In this document: in pieces, positions 25,733 through 34,040 of the stretch
Numbering within the stretch: the first letter of the stretch is position 1
Layout of the letters: every line of letters begins with the position of its first letter
DNA from: Sulfidibacter corallicola
GTDB lineage: Bacteria; Acidobacteriota; Holophagae; Acanthopleuribacterales; Acanthopleuribacteraceae
Length of the DNA stretch: 64,000 nucleotides
Direction of reading: 5' to 3'
Assembly: GCF_017498545.1 (NCBI RefSeq)
Contig: NZ_CP071793.1
Location: forward strand, 11,154,256 to 11,218,255
Notes under the pieces: generated by a model
Databases searched by the model: none
The model's input: only the letters and a program-made list of their open reading frames with translations
What the model was told of the DNA's origin: nothing
Translations under genes and position numbers: made by a program

Positions 25733-27655
25733 TCAGCGAATCACGGGCTGGGCGGCCTGAATCATGGAGGCCGCGTCGGGCGGCGGCTCGGTACAGCCGG
25801 CGGCCCGTAGCCAGGATGCACGCGAAGTTTCGAGTAGGGAGCCGAGGTCCTTCGGATCGTCGGGAATGATCGTCAGGTAGAACTCGGCCATCTCGTCATC
25901 CGAAGCCCAACCCCAGGCGACCGGCTTGGGCGGCCGGCTCGGGTTCGCAGGATTTTGCTCGCTGTTGTCGAAAGTGAACCAGCCGTCGAGGCGGGTACCC
26001 GCGGGAAGATGAATCGGTTGGAGATATACATAGATATTCTGCCAGTTCAGGTCCCATTCGTCGACGTAGATCAGGGGTATGACGGTCCCGTCCGGCAGCG
26101 TCGCGTTGAGTTGGGCCCGTTTCCCCAGGTAGTGCATGTGCGGCATGATGTCGATCAGGGTCATCGAGCGCGTCACTTCCATATGGATCTGACGACAGTA
26201 TTGGCCCTCTCCGGCCGGGATTTGCAATTCCTGGGTCCCGATCACCAGGCCGCTGATGTACCGGTCCACCGGTTGGTCGGCGAAGTACAGCGCGATGGTG
26301 CTTTGGTCGGACGTTCGGCGCCCGCTCAGATGGTAGTGGATTTCGATGACCAGATCGCCGCCCGGATAGAGCTCGATGCCCAGGCCTTCGGGGAGCCGGT
26401 AGGGATCGGCGCCCGGTGCCCAACCGCCGATCGCCGCGGCCCCGTCGTACTCCATGAAACTACCGCCACCGAAGACGGAAAACCCGGGTTCCTCGTCTTT
26501 CTCGTCTTCCTGACGCGCCTTGCCGTAGTAGTCCATGAAAAAGTTGGCGTGGTGGACCACCGTCGGATCGCCGGGCGCAAAGTCGATCGCCACCAGGTCT
26601 CGCTTCTGCAACATGCCCGAGGGCAGCACGAAGTACCGATAGATATCCTGGCCCTGGGCCGGAAGCTCGTAGGGTTCGCGCATCTGGAGTTCCAGATCCG
26701 GTTCGCCCAATCGCCAACCGGAATCCTCGGACTCGGGTTGCGGAAGGCGATCGGCTGCCTCGCCCAACGGCGTCTCCTGGGTCACCCACTTCTTGAGCAC
26801 CTCGATTTGTCGCGCGCTCAGGACGCGCCGATCGCGGAATTTGCCGATGTCGGCGTGGGGCCGCCAGGGCGGCATGATTCCGGCGCCGGCCACGTAGGCC
26901 GCCATTTCGGCGCTCCGCTTCGCCTGATCGAAGGAATCCAGGGAAAACGGCGCGATGCCGCCCTCGCGATGGCACTCCACACAATTGGCCCGCATCAGGG
27001 GCTCGATGTGACGGAGATAGGTCACATGAGAGGGGGCCTGCTTCCAGGACGCGAACAGGCACCCGACCGGAGTGGTGTCGGCCGAAGCCGGGCGCCGTCC
27101 CGCGGCCAGGGCTTCGATGGCGTCCCGCAGGTAGAACTCGGTCACCAAGGTCCTTTTCTTGCCGACGGCCGCGAAACGGTTGTCGACCTTGCCGCGGTAG
27201 ACGACGCCGCCGGTCGAATCGATCAGGAACACCTCGGGCACGGCCCTCGGCTGCAGGCGCAGGCCGATATCGCCCAGCGTGTCCAGAATCAGGGGAAAAC
27301 GTAGCTCGAAACGGTCGCGGTAGGCACGGGCCTGTTCGTGGGTCAGCGTGGGATCGGAGATCACGCCATAGAAGGCGAATCCCTTTTGTTCGGCCAACTT
27401 GGCGAGCTGGTTGAGGTCGGGCACGGTTCGATTGGAAATCGGGCAGGCCGCATCGACAAACGCCACGACCATGGGAACCACTTTGTCGACGATGCCCATA
27501 CGGTGGAGCTTGCCGTCCACATCGGTGACTCGGTATCCGTAGAAGGGCGCGAGCTCGGGTCGTTTTTGCGTTTGGGGTGGTTGGGGAGCGGCCAAAGCGG
27601 CGGGCAGGACCAGGGGCGTGAGAATCAGGAGATGCAGAATGCGTCGGACGGACAT
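25733..27655 (-). CDS. Exported redoxin / cytochrome c / copper monooxygenase-like fusion protein
   Basis: A 640-residue secreted protein. The ATG at 27655 is chosen because GGAGG lies inside the codons just before it. Residues 1-22 form a Sec signal. Residues about 35-190 are a thioredoxin/AhpC-like domain with C71 in DAACPISN. A c-type heme site C225-V-E-C-H229 follows, with a possible Met ligand at GIMPPW. The C-terminal half resembles copper type II ascorbate-dependent monooxygenases: HH at 368-369, HYH at 440-442 and MPHMH at 504-508 are plausible copper ligands. It heads the Rieske operon. Whether it supplies electrons, oxidises a substrate itself or handles copper is unknown. Confidence 0.85.
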   Translation of the reverse strand: MSVRRILHLLILTPLVLPAALAAPQPPQTQKRPELAPFYGYRVTDVDGKLHRMGIVDKVVPMVVAFVDAACPISNRTVPDLNQLAKLAEQKGFAFYGVISDPTLTHEQARAYRDRFELRFPLILDTLGDIGLRLQPRAVPEVFLIDSTGGVVYRGKVDNRFAAVGKKRTLVTEFYLRDAIEALAAGRRPASADTTPVGCLFASWKQAPSHVTYLRHIEPLMRANCVECHREGGIAPFSLDSFDQAKRSAEMAAYVAGAGIMPPWRPHADIGKFRDRRVLSARQIEVLKKWVTQETPLGEAADRLPQPESEDSGWRLGEPDLELQMREPYELPAQGQDIYRYFVLPSGMLQKRDLVAIDFAPGDPTVVHHANFFMDYYGKARQEDEKDEEPGFSVFGGGSFMEYDGAAAIGGWAPGADPYRLPEGLGIELYPGGDLVIEIHYHLSGRRTSDQSTIALYFADQPVDRYISGLVIGTQELQIPAGEGQYCRQIHMEVTRSMTLIDIMPHMHYLGKRAQLNATLPDGTVIPLIYVDEWDLNWQNIYVYLQPIHLPAGTRLDGWFTFDNSEQNPANPSRPPKPVAWGWASDDEMAEFYLTIIPDDPKDLGSLLETSRASWLRAAGCTEPPPDAASMIQAAQPVIR

Positions 27656-27666
27656 GGTTGCCTCCA

Positions 27667-27762
27667 TTACATGCGAAGTTGGGATGGTTGAGACGTGCCG
27701 GCATCGGCGGGCAGTGCCCGGAGCGCGGGGGCCAGGAGATGCAGGAAGAGCCGGACGGGCAT
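27667..27762 (-). CDS. 31-codon leader ORF, duplicate of the redoxin signal-peptide start
   Basis: ATG at 27762 with AAGGAGG upstream; ends in TAA at 27667-27669, immediately before the redoxin start region. The peptide begins MPVRLFLHLLAPAL, closely echoing MSVRRILHLLILTP of the next gene, and the DNA of both starts including the GGAGGC site is similar. It may be a relic of a tandem duplication or a translated leader coupling to the downstream gene. Confidence 0.5.
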   Translation of the reverse strand: MPVRLFLHLLAPALRALPADAGTSQPSQLRM

Positions 27763-27778
27763 GGATGCCTCCTTAAAA

Positions 27779-27794
27779 TTGTCACTCTCGACAA
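27779..27794. promoter_or_regulatory. Operator 1, TTGTC-N6-GACAA
   Basis: Perfect inverted repeat TTGTC-ACTCTC-GACAA between the divergent TetR gene and the Rieske operon. It lies just downstream of the predicted -10 box of the operon. Its centre is 36 bases from that of operator 2. Confidence 0.7.
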
Positions 27795-27821
27795 ACTAAA
27801 TTCAAACACATAAATTGTCAA
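27793..27821 (-). promoter_or_regulatory. Predicted promoter of the Rieske operon
   Basis: On the minus strand TTGACA (27821-27816), a 17-base spacer and TAGTTT (27798-27793). The -35 box lies in operator 2 and the -10 box abuts operator 1. The -10 box is weak, as expected for a regulated promoter. Confidence 0.5.
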
Positions 27822-27830
27822 GTAAGACAA
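27815..27830. promoter_or_regulatory. Operator 2, TTGTC-N6-GACAA
   Basis: TTGTC-AAGTAA-GACAA, extended by one pair to ATTGTC...GACAAT. Same half-sites and spacing as operator 1; it overlaps the predicted -35 box. Confidence 0.7.
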
Positions 27831-27921
27831 TCTAAAAAAGTGCCTCCGTTCCCGGCTGCATCTCCGTGCTATCATCCGGAGCCGACCGCTACGACGGATC
27901 CACTGAGGGAGCGACGACCTG

Positions 27922-28509
27922 ATGGGACGCAAGAACCTGAGTGAAGAACGAACCACCATGATTCTGGACGCCTTCGAGCGCTGCATCGTCACCCACGGCC
28001 TGGATGGCACCTCGCTGGAGAAGGTGGCGGCGGAGGTCGGCTTCCGGCGCGGTTTGGTGCGGCATTACCTGGGCAATCGCGAGGAGATGATCCATATGTT
28101 GGCGCGTCGTGCGGTCACCCGCTACGCCCAACAGGTGGACGAGCTGTTTTCATGGCTGCCGGCATCGGATCCCGAGACCGCCCTGCTCGACATGTTCTTC
28201 CCCGAGACGGCCCAGACCGAGACCGCGGATTTGTTAGTCATGGAGCAATTGATCGCGGCGGCGGGCCGTTACCCGCAAATCAAGGAATGGATCTCGACCT
28301 GGCTGGAAGGCTTCGTCGTGAAACTCGGCGCGCTCCTCGGCCAGGCCTACCCGAACGCCGACGCCAAGCGCTGCTGGGCGGTGGCCTACGGCATCATCTC
28401 GATCTACTTCAACCAGGAATCGATGGGTCCCCTGGACCTGGCCGATACGTATCGCGAGGCCGCCCGTGCCAACTCGGCTCGGCTGTTGGACTCTCTCTCG
28501 GCAACGTAG
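27922..28509 (+). CDS. TetR family regulator, probable repressor of the Rieske operon
   Basis: A 195-residue protein with an N-terminal helix-turn-helix: LDGTSLEKVAAEVGFRRGLVRHYLGNREEM (about residues 27-56), a typical TetR recognition region. The C-terminal ligand domain is not assigned to a subgroup. It is transcribed divergently from the Rieske operon, and the gap holds two copies of a TTGTC-N6-GACAA palindrome, one overlapping the predicted operon promoter. The simplest reading is autoregulation and repression of the operon, relieved by the oxygenase substrate or a related compound. Confidence 0.9.
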   Translation: MGRKNLSEERTTMILDAFERCIVTHGLDGTSLEKVAAEVGFRRGLVRHYLGNREEMIHMLARRAVTRYAQQVDELFSWLPASDPETALLDMFFPETAQTETADLLVMEQLIAAAGRYPQIKEWISTWLEGFVVKLGALLGQAYPNADAKRCWAVAYGIISIYFNQESMGPLDLADTYREAARANSARLLDSLSAT

Positions 28510-28632
28510 TCGGTTGGGGTAGGCCCGTCTCGACCCACCGCGCCGAGGCGTCGTCATCAGGCGAGCGTTGGGGTGCCCGACCGATTCGGGCATGTCGAGC
28601 GGGGTCCGAACCGAGCGATGAGTTCAGGCACC

Positions 28633-28651
28633 GCGGTTCGAAAACCGCTTT
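28633..28651 (+). terminator. Possible intrinsic terminator between convergent genes
   Basis: Stem GCGGTT-CGAA-AACCGC followed by TTT on the plus strand, between the TetR gene and the convergent methyltransferase. A second hairpin TGCCCGA-CCGAT-TCGGGCA lies at 28574-28592. The T-run is short, so confidence is modest. Confidence 0.4.
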
Positions 28652-28652
28652 G

Positions 28653-29387
28653 TCATTCGCCCAATCGGGCAGAGAGCAGGACCATGCCCCGCGCGGCGGC
28701 GCCCGCCTCGGCCGGCATGCCCATCTCCGTCAGCCGTGCAGCCAGGAGAGACGGGTCCAGACGTAGTTTCGGGTAGGCACTGACCGAGGTCTCCCAACCG
28801 GAAGGGCCCCGCTGCTGCAGGATGTCGTGAACCATGACGTGTTGCTCGCCATACTCCAGAAAGGCCGTCAGAATGCGGTGGTCGTCACTGCGAACGGGAA
28901 TGAAGCGGCTGGTTCCCTGAAGTGGGGCGGTACAGTAGTCACGGAAGGTGGCGATGAACCGTCCGCCAGGCGCCAGGCAGGATTTGATGTCGCCGAACAG
29001 CTTTTCGACGGCCTCCGGCGTGGCCAGATGGGTCAAGGTATCGCCCATGCACAGCACGAGGTCTACTGGCGCGGGGCAGGCCGCGGGGAAATCGGCGGCA
29101 TCGCTCAGAACGGTTTCGATCGGGCGGTTGTCGCGAGCCGCTTCCAACTCCTGAAGCAGCGCGGGACAGCTATCGACGGCGATCACCCGATAGCCCAGGT
29201 CGGCGAGGGCGACGGCATGGGGGCCGAAGCCGCAGCCCAAATCCACGGCGCGGCGATCACGGACGGCGACGACGCCGAGCGTGGCGAGTTCCTCGCGGGC
29301 GCGCTCGATGGCGGCGGGAACACCGCCGGTCATCCAACTGTAAATTGGGCCCAAATGTTGATCGTAGTGGCTTTTCACTTTGCTCAT
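28653..29387 (-). CDS. Class I SAM-dependent methyltransferase
   Basis: A 244-residue protein. ATG at 29387 follows CGGAGGTCG; the longer frame runs into repeats and is rejected. Motif I reads AVDLGCGFGPHAVAL (about residues 47-61), with the acidic residue IAVDSCP in the second strand, and PVDLVLCMGDTLTHL and PGGRFIATF later. It resembles small-molecule methyltransferases of the type also seen with glycine or sarcosine substrates, but the substrate cannot be assigned. It faces the TetR gene and has no operon partner. Confidence 0.87.
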   Translation of the reverse strand: MSKVKSHYDQHLGPIYSWMTGGVPAAIERAREELATLGVVAVRDRRAVDLGCGFGPHAVALADLGYRVIAVDSCPALLQELEAARDNRPIETVLSDAADFPAACPAPVDLVLCMGDTLTHLATPEAVEKLFGDIKSCLAPGGRFIATFRDYCTAPLQGTSRFIPVRSDDHRILTAFLEYGEQHVMVHDILQQRGPSGWETSVSAYPKLRLDPSLLAARLTEMGMPAEAGAAARGMVLLSARLGE

Positions 29388-30502
29388 GGCGCGACCTCCG
29401 ATGAATCTCAGGGCGATGGGAATCGAGTGGGGAGAACCGTTCCACGAAAACACGAATGGCCCTAGACGTCCACTAAAATCACGAAAATACCCGAAAAGGC
29501 GGTGCCCACCATGGCCTGCCCAGTGAGGCGATCGCCGTCTATAATGGACTCCCGGAACCAAAACGTTGCCCAAAAGACCGACGGGTTCGGTTCCTGTGCG
29601 GCGACGCGTCACCCGTGGCATTTGATGACTTGTCCACGAATCACACCGATCTACACGAATAGGAACACAGTCTTTCCATTCGAGGCCTATTGCGTTTTCC
29701 CCGAACCGAACACAAATCCATATGACTCAAAATGACAGACAAATTTTCATAAGAAATTGGTATTGTTAATCTTAAGATCTAGGTTTCTCAAGGCACCAGC
29801 CGTGTGCCACGCATGGTCCTGTCCATTCATGTCAATCCGGGTGATTCGTGGACAAACAGAAACTGTCGATCGCGATCCACCGCCTGGAGGAACCGACCCC
29901 GTTGGATCTTTTCTGTCCACGAAAAACACGAAAAAACACGAAATGGATACTCCCGACATTGCCCGCCCAGTGAACCGCGCGCTTCCACGATCAATTCTCA
30001 AGCATACACCTTGTTATTTACCAGTGTGTTAGACATAGCAACCTGAGAGTTGTTCATCAGCTCCCACCAACCGACCTGCCGGCCAGGGAACGCGAGCGTC
30101 ACGAAGGGTTTTTCGTGTATTTTCGTGGATTTAGTGGACAAAAACGAGAAAAAGCCCTCTCAGCTTCGCACATCCTTCCCTGCTGGAACCCTTCGACGTT
30201 GGTAGATCACGGAAGCCTGCCCTGGGGTCGGATTGGGGAACAGTTACCCACAACACTCTATAAACAAAACCTAAACTACTAGATGCAAACCACATATATT
30301 AAAAATCCATATTAAATCGAGTTCTTTAAAAAAAACACCGTTTTTGGCGGCTTTTAGTCGTGTTTGGGACTTTCTTTGATGTGTGGGGAGAGGCGTTCGT
30401 TTGAAAAGCGCCAACAGGGCTTTTCTGATGTTTGTTTTCCTACCCTGCTGGATTTCATTCTTTCTCGATGGCGATTGGCAAAAATTGCAAAGGAGTTCGT
30501 TT
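29388..30502. other. 1.1 kb repeat-rich non-coding region
   Basis: No gene. Dispersed family A repeats lie at about 29441-29496, 29631-29662, 29821-29856, 29911-29945 and 30109-30142, in both orientations, as GTCCACGAATCACAC..ACACGAAT or TTTTCGTGTTTTT..GTGGAC variants. Blocks around 29500-29530 and 29955-29985 (GCCTGCCCAGTGA type) are degenerate relatives of the direct repeat at 32050. From 30240 the sequence is AT-rich up to the next gene. Confidence 0.65.
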
Positions 30503-31855
30503 ATGATGGAGCGATTTTTTCAAGTACTGATGGTTTTGAGTTTGTTTTGCGGAGTTGGTGCCTCGCAAATGATGGCGCAGTCAAAAATGAAAGGCGTTTA
30601 TCGCGGCATGTATTACGGCAATGGCACACAAAATGGGGGGAATGGGCAAACGGACGTGGAGTTTGCCGGTTGCCCCAATGGCGGCGACCCATATGGATTG
30701 GATTTGGATTGTCTGATTAAGCGGATTAAAGAAAGTCATGCTAATACCTATTTCTACTTTTTCAGCGGTGCCACGAACGCCCACTGGAATCAGTTCGATT
30801 CCTTTTTGACAAAGCTCGCGACCGAAGCGCCTGGCGTTCAGGTATACGCCTATTTTGTCACCGCATATTCGGTCGCACCGTTCGGTTGGGATTTTGAAAC
30901 TTGGGCCGATGAACTCGTGAACCTTCGTAATCTCGGTCATTCGAATTTGGTTGGAATGGGATTTGATGATTTTGACGTTGCGCGCGTTGAAAATTTTGCC
31001 CACTATTTCAACCCGAATTCGATGGCCGAACTCCATACGACGCTTCGCGAGGGTGGACTTGAACTATTAATTACCGCTTATCATCGTCCAACCAACAGTG
31101 AACACAACTTTTTGCTCAATCCTACCGAATTGGCAAAATATCGCTACACCGATACAACGGGTGTAGTGCGAACGTCCTTCGATGGTGTAGTTTATCCGGT
31201 CCTTTATGACAGTAATGGTGGCTGGTTGCTCGGTCTCAGGGACGACCGAATCAACGATTTCCCTCGTCAGATTTCCAATCTCAACTCGTCTTTTTCGCAA
31301 TCAATCGGTAGTACGAAAATTTATACTTTGTTGTATGCCACCGGTTACCCCGCCCAAAATGGCGCTGGCAATACTTCGCTGTATTATTTGCAGGATGTTG
31401 CCCGCATGGCCTACGGCTTTACGGATGGTGTGGTGATGTATCACCTGCAGACGGACTACATGAGCCGTTATGTACCAGTAAACCATATGACGATGGAAAA
31501 ACGCGCGGTTATCAGTCACCTGTTTGCCCGTATTTCCAGTACCTCGCCATACCTATCCTTGTCTCATTACCTGAATACCTGTGCACCGAACGGTAGTAGT
31601 CTCAACTTTGCCTGGTCTTCCAATTTGGCACCGCAAACCATGGTCAAAATCACTCTCTATGCACCGGGTCCGAAATCGCAAATATGGTCTACTTGGACCG
31701 TACCCAATACCGGTCATTTTGACACCGGTTACTACGTTAACCCCGGGGCCGGTTTTCCCCTTAGGGCAAAAATTGAATTCGAGGAAAACCCCAATGCTTT
31801 CAGCGAGGTCAACCGCGTTCCCAATACGACGTGCGGTGTCATCTCCAAACAGTAA
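30503..31855 (+). CDS. Secreted protein of unknown function, AT-richer than its neighbours
   Basis: A 450-residue protein starting at ATG 30503 after AAGGAG. Residues 1-25 form a Sec signal (MMERFFQVLMVLSLFCGVGA, cleavage near MMA-QS). The mature part has alternating hydrophobic strands and motifs such as YFYFFSG, MGFDDFD, LLITAYH and VMYHLQTD, which could suit a TIM-barrel glycosidase-like fold with acidic residues at strand ends; no family was recognised with confidence. Base composition and codon use (many A/T third positions) differ clearly from flanking genes, and the gene is framed by repeat-rich DNA on both sides, suggesting acquisition by transfer. Confidence 0.8.
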   Translation: MMERFFQVLMVLSLFCGVGASQMMAQSKMKGVYRGMYYGNGTQNGGNGQTDVEFAGCPNGGDPYGLDLDCLIKRIKESHANTYFYFFSGATNAHWNQFDSFLTKLATEAPGVQVYAYFVTAYSVAPFGWDFETWADELVNLRNLGHSNLVGMGFDDFDVARVENFAHYFNPNSMAELHTTLREGGLELLITAYHRPTNSEHNFLLNPTELAKYRYTDTTGVVRTSFDGVVYPVLYDSNGGWLLGLRDDRINDFPRQISNLNSSFSQSIGSTKIYTLLYATGYPAQNGAGNTSLYYLQDVARMAYGFTDGVVMYHLQTDYMSRYVPVNHMTMEKRAVISHLFARISSTSPYLSLSHYLNTCAPNGSSLNFAWSSNLAPQTMVKITLYAPGPKSQIWSTWTVPNTGHFDTGYYVNPGAGFPLRAKIEFEENPNAFSEVNRVPNTTCGVISKQ

Positions 31856-32049
31856 TCCGGCAGTTTAGCCCGATTGAGTCGCGCTGGAAACCGACGAGTT
31901 CTGAAACCGGATGGGCTTGATCCTTACCGTAGCCATGCCTGCTTTGCTGGGTTCGGTCCTTGTCCATTGGAGTGACGGTTTCCAGCGCGATTGTCCGCGT
32001 GGTTGCATGATGGGTGTTGAAGATTGGCGGGACCGTCACCCACAGATGG

Positions 32050-32182
32050 GGGGACAGTCACCCACAACACACTCAAATCCAACACTTTATGGCTCACGAA
32101 AGGGAACGGGCTTCTGACACCCATCGCAAAGCGGCCGTATCACTGGGCAGGCTATGCTGGGAGTTGCCCTTTCGTGTTTTTG
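32050..32182 (+). repeat. Direct repeat G, copy 1
   Basis: Begins GGGGACAGTCACCCACAACA and contains TCTGACACCCATCG and CACTGGGCAGGCTATG, leading into a family A repeat. Confidence 0.85.
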
Positions 32183-32363
32183 TCCAGGAAAGACACGAAA
32201 AGACACGAACGAGCAGATCCCTGCAGAGTCGGTTCCTTCCCGCGGTGGACCGCGAACGACCTATGTTTTTTGTCCACGAATCACACGGACTGACACGAAT
32301 AAACAGGACCCATGGGGGCACACGACAGATACTCTGAGAAGGGTCTGAACTCAAGGGGGGTTT

Positions 32364-32495
32364 GGGGGGACAGTCACCCACAACACACTCAAATTCAACG
32401 CTTTACGGTTCACGAAAAGGAACGGGCTCCTGACACCCATCGAAAGGCGACCGTACACTGGGCAGGCTATGCCGAGAGTTGCTCTTTCGTGTTTT
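32364..32495 (+). repeat. Direct repeat G, copy 2
   Basis: Same block order as copy 1, 314 bases downstream and with a few substitutions; also leads directly into a family A repeat, which ends just beyond the P450 stop. Confidence 0.85.
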
Positions 32496-32535
32496 TTCGT
32501 GTTTTTAGTGGACCAAACAGGGTGACGTTCGTGGA

Positions 32536-33792
32536 CTAGACGCGATGCCGTTCGTGGACGAAGGAAAGCGGCAGCTCCTTCATCGCCCGTAACCCCACGT
32601 TGTCCTGCCACGACAACGGCTGGCCCGTCAATGCCAACCCGGGTAGCCGATCGAACAAGGCCCCGAAGGCGACTTGCGCCTCCAACCGGCCGAGCGCCGC
32701 ACCGACGCAATAGTGCATGCCCGAGCCGAACGAAAGATGGCGGTTGTCACGGCGCCCCACGTCGAAACGATCCGGCTCGGGAAATTGGGCGGCATCGCGA
32801 TTGGCCGAGCCGATCAGCAGGAACACCCGCTCGCCCTTGCGGATCGAATGGCCCCGGAATTCGAGGTCCTCCGTGCAGGTGCGCGAAAGTCGCTGAATCG
32901 GCGAATCGAAACGCAGCATCTCTTCCACCGCGCTCTCCATCAACTCGGGCCGCGCCAAGAGCCGATCACGCTCCGCCGGGTGCATCAGCAGGGCGCGCAT
33001 GCCGTTGGCGATCAAATGGGTCGTGGTTTCGTGCCCGGCAAAAACGAGCATGACACAGGTCGCCAACAGGGTCTCGTCGGAGAGCGCGGCACCCGCCTCC
33101 TGGGCCATCACCAACTCGCCCATCAAATCGCCCGACCCTGGGTCGTAGGTTCCCCGCGCAACGGCTTCCCGTCGAGCCTGCATCAACGGGCGAAAGTAGT
33201 CGGTCAAGGCCACCAGGCTTTCCTGGGCGCGGGCCACACGCGCCACATCGAGGTGCGGCATGCCCAAAAAGGCCGCCAAATCGTCGCTCCACCGCTTGAT
33301 GCGGTCGCGATCGGCACGCAGGGCGCCCATCATTTCGGCGATCACGATCGCAGGCAGCGGGTAGGCCAAATCGCCAATGAGATCCAGGTGCCCACGCGCG
33401 ATCGCGTCATCCAACAATTCGTCCACCAAGGCCCGAATCCGAGGCCGCATCGCCTTGATCAGGCGCGGCGTGAATGCCTTGGCGATCAATTGGCGCCGCG
33501 AGGTGTGCTCCGGTGGATCGAGCAACAGAATCCACAGGGCCAGGGCATCGAACAAAGGCCGGAAGCGATACTGTAAATCTTCGGGAAGCCGTGCGAACAA
33601 GGGTTTCAACCGCCCCGCGGAAAATCGAGAATCCTTGAGAATCGCATCGATGTCGGCATAGCGACTGACCACCACACCCTTGACCATCGGATGACGGCAA
33701 ATGGGGTGGTGCTCGCGCAACTGGGCGTAAAAGGGATAGGGATCGGCGAAATATTCCGGGCCCCCGAGGGGGATCTCGGTCAATTCGGTCAT
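32536..33792 (-). CDS. Cytochrome P450
   Basis: A 418-residue soluble P450. ATG at 33792 is chosen over upstream codons, which lie in AT-rich non-coding-like sequence; TTGGAG precedes it. The I-helix motif is AGHET at 252-256, ExxR at E291-R294, and the heme motif FGSGMHYCVGAALGR with the cysteine ligand at C362. Length and motifs fit bacterial class I P450s fed by ferredoxin; no ferredoxin gene is adjacent. It is divergent from a fatty acid desaturase, which hints at lipid or terpenoid modification (inference). The last residues FVHERHRV lie next to a dispersed repeat. Confidence 0.95.
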   Translation of the reverse strand: MTELTEIPLGGPEYFADPYPFYAQLREHHPICRHPMVKGVVVSRYADIDAILKDSRFSAGRLKPLFARLPEDLQYRFRPLFDALALWILLLDPPEHTSRRQLIAKAFTPRLIKAMRPRIRALVDELLDDAIARGHLDLIGDLAYPLPAIVIAEMMGALRADRDRIKRWSDDLAAFLGMPHLDVARVARAQESLVALTDYFRPLMQARREAVARGTYDPGSGDLMGELVMAQEAGAALSDETLLATCVMLVFAGHETTTHLIANGMRALLMHPAERDRLLARPELMESAVEEMLRFDSPIQRLSRTCTEDLEFRGHSIRKGERVFLLIGSANRDAAQFPEPDRFDVGRRDNRHLSFGSGMHYCVGAALGRLEAQVAFGALFDRLPGLALTGQPLSWQDNVGLRAMKELPLSFVHERHRV

Positions 33793-33922
33793 GGAATACT
33801 CCAAAACGGGGCTGGCGACATCATAGCAACACCCCTTCACGAAAAATAGATCCTCAATGCAAAACATAGCCTCTTAGAAAAAACGCGTCCACCTGACAAG
33901 AACCCATCGACATCGCGCATCG

Positions 33923-33952
33923 TTGACAAAAAGTTGAACTGGTATTCATAAT
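33923..33952 (+). promoter_or_regulatory. Predicted promoter of the desaturase gene
   Basis: TTGACA at 33923-33928, an 18-base spacer, and CATAAT at 33947-33952, about 90 bases before the GTG start. Confidence 0.6.
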
Positions 33953-34040
33953 ATCACCCAGGAACTTCACGCGACTTTCTTTTTCCACCCTTTCGGGTTT
34001 CCGGCGGAACCACCCACCCGACCGACAGCGGGAGGCACAC

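Larger units (their letters stand above)
31856..32535. other. Repeat-rich spacer between convergent genes
   Basis: Holds two direct copies of a 130-base block (32050-32182 and 32364-32495) and family A repeats at 32170-32210, 32267-32303 and 32483-32514. No gene. Confidence 0.7.
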
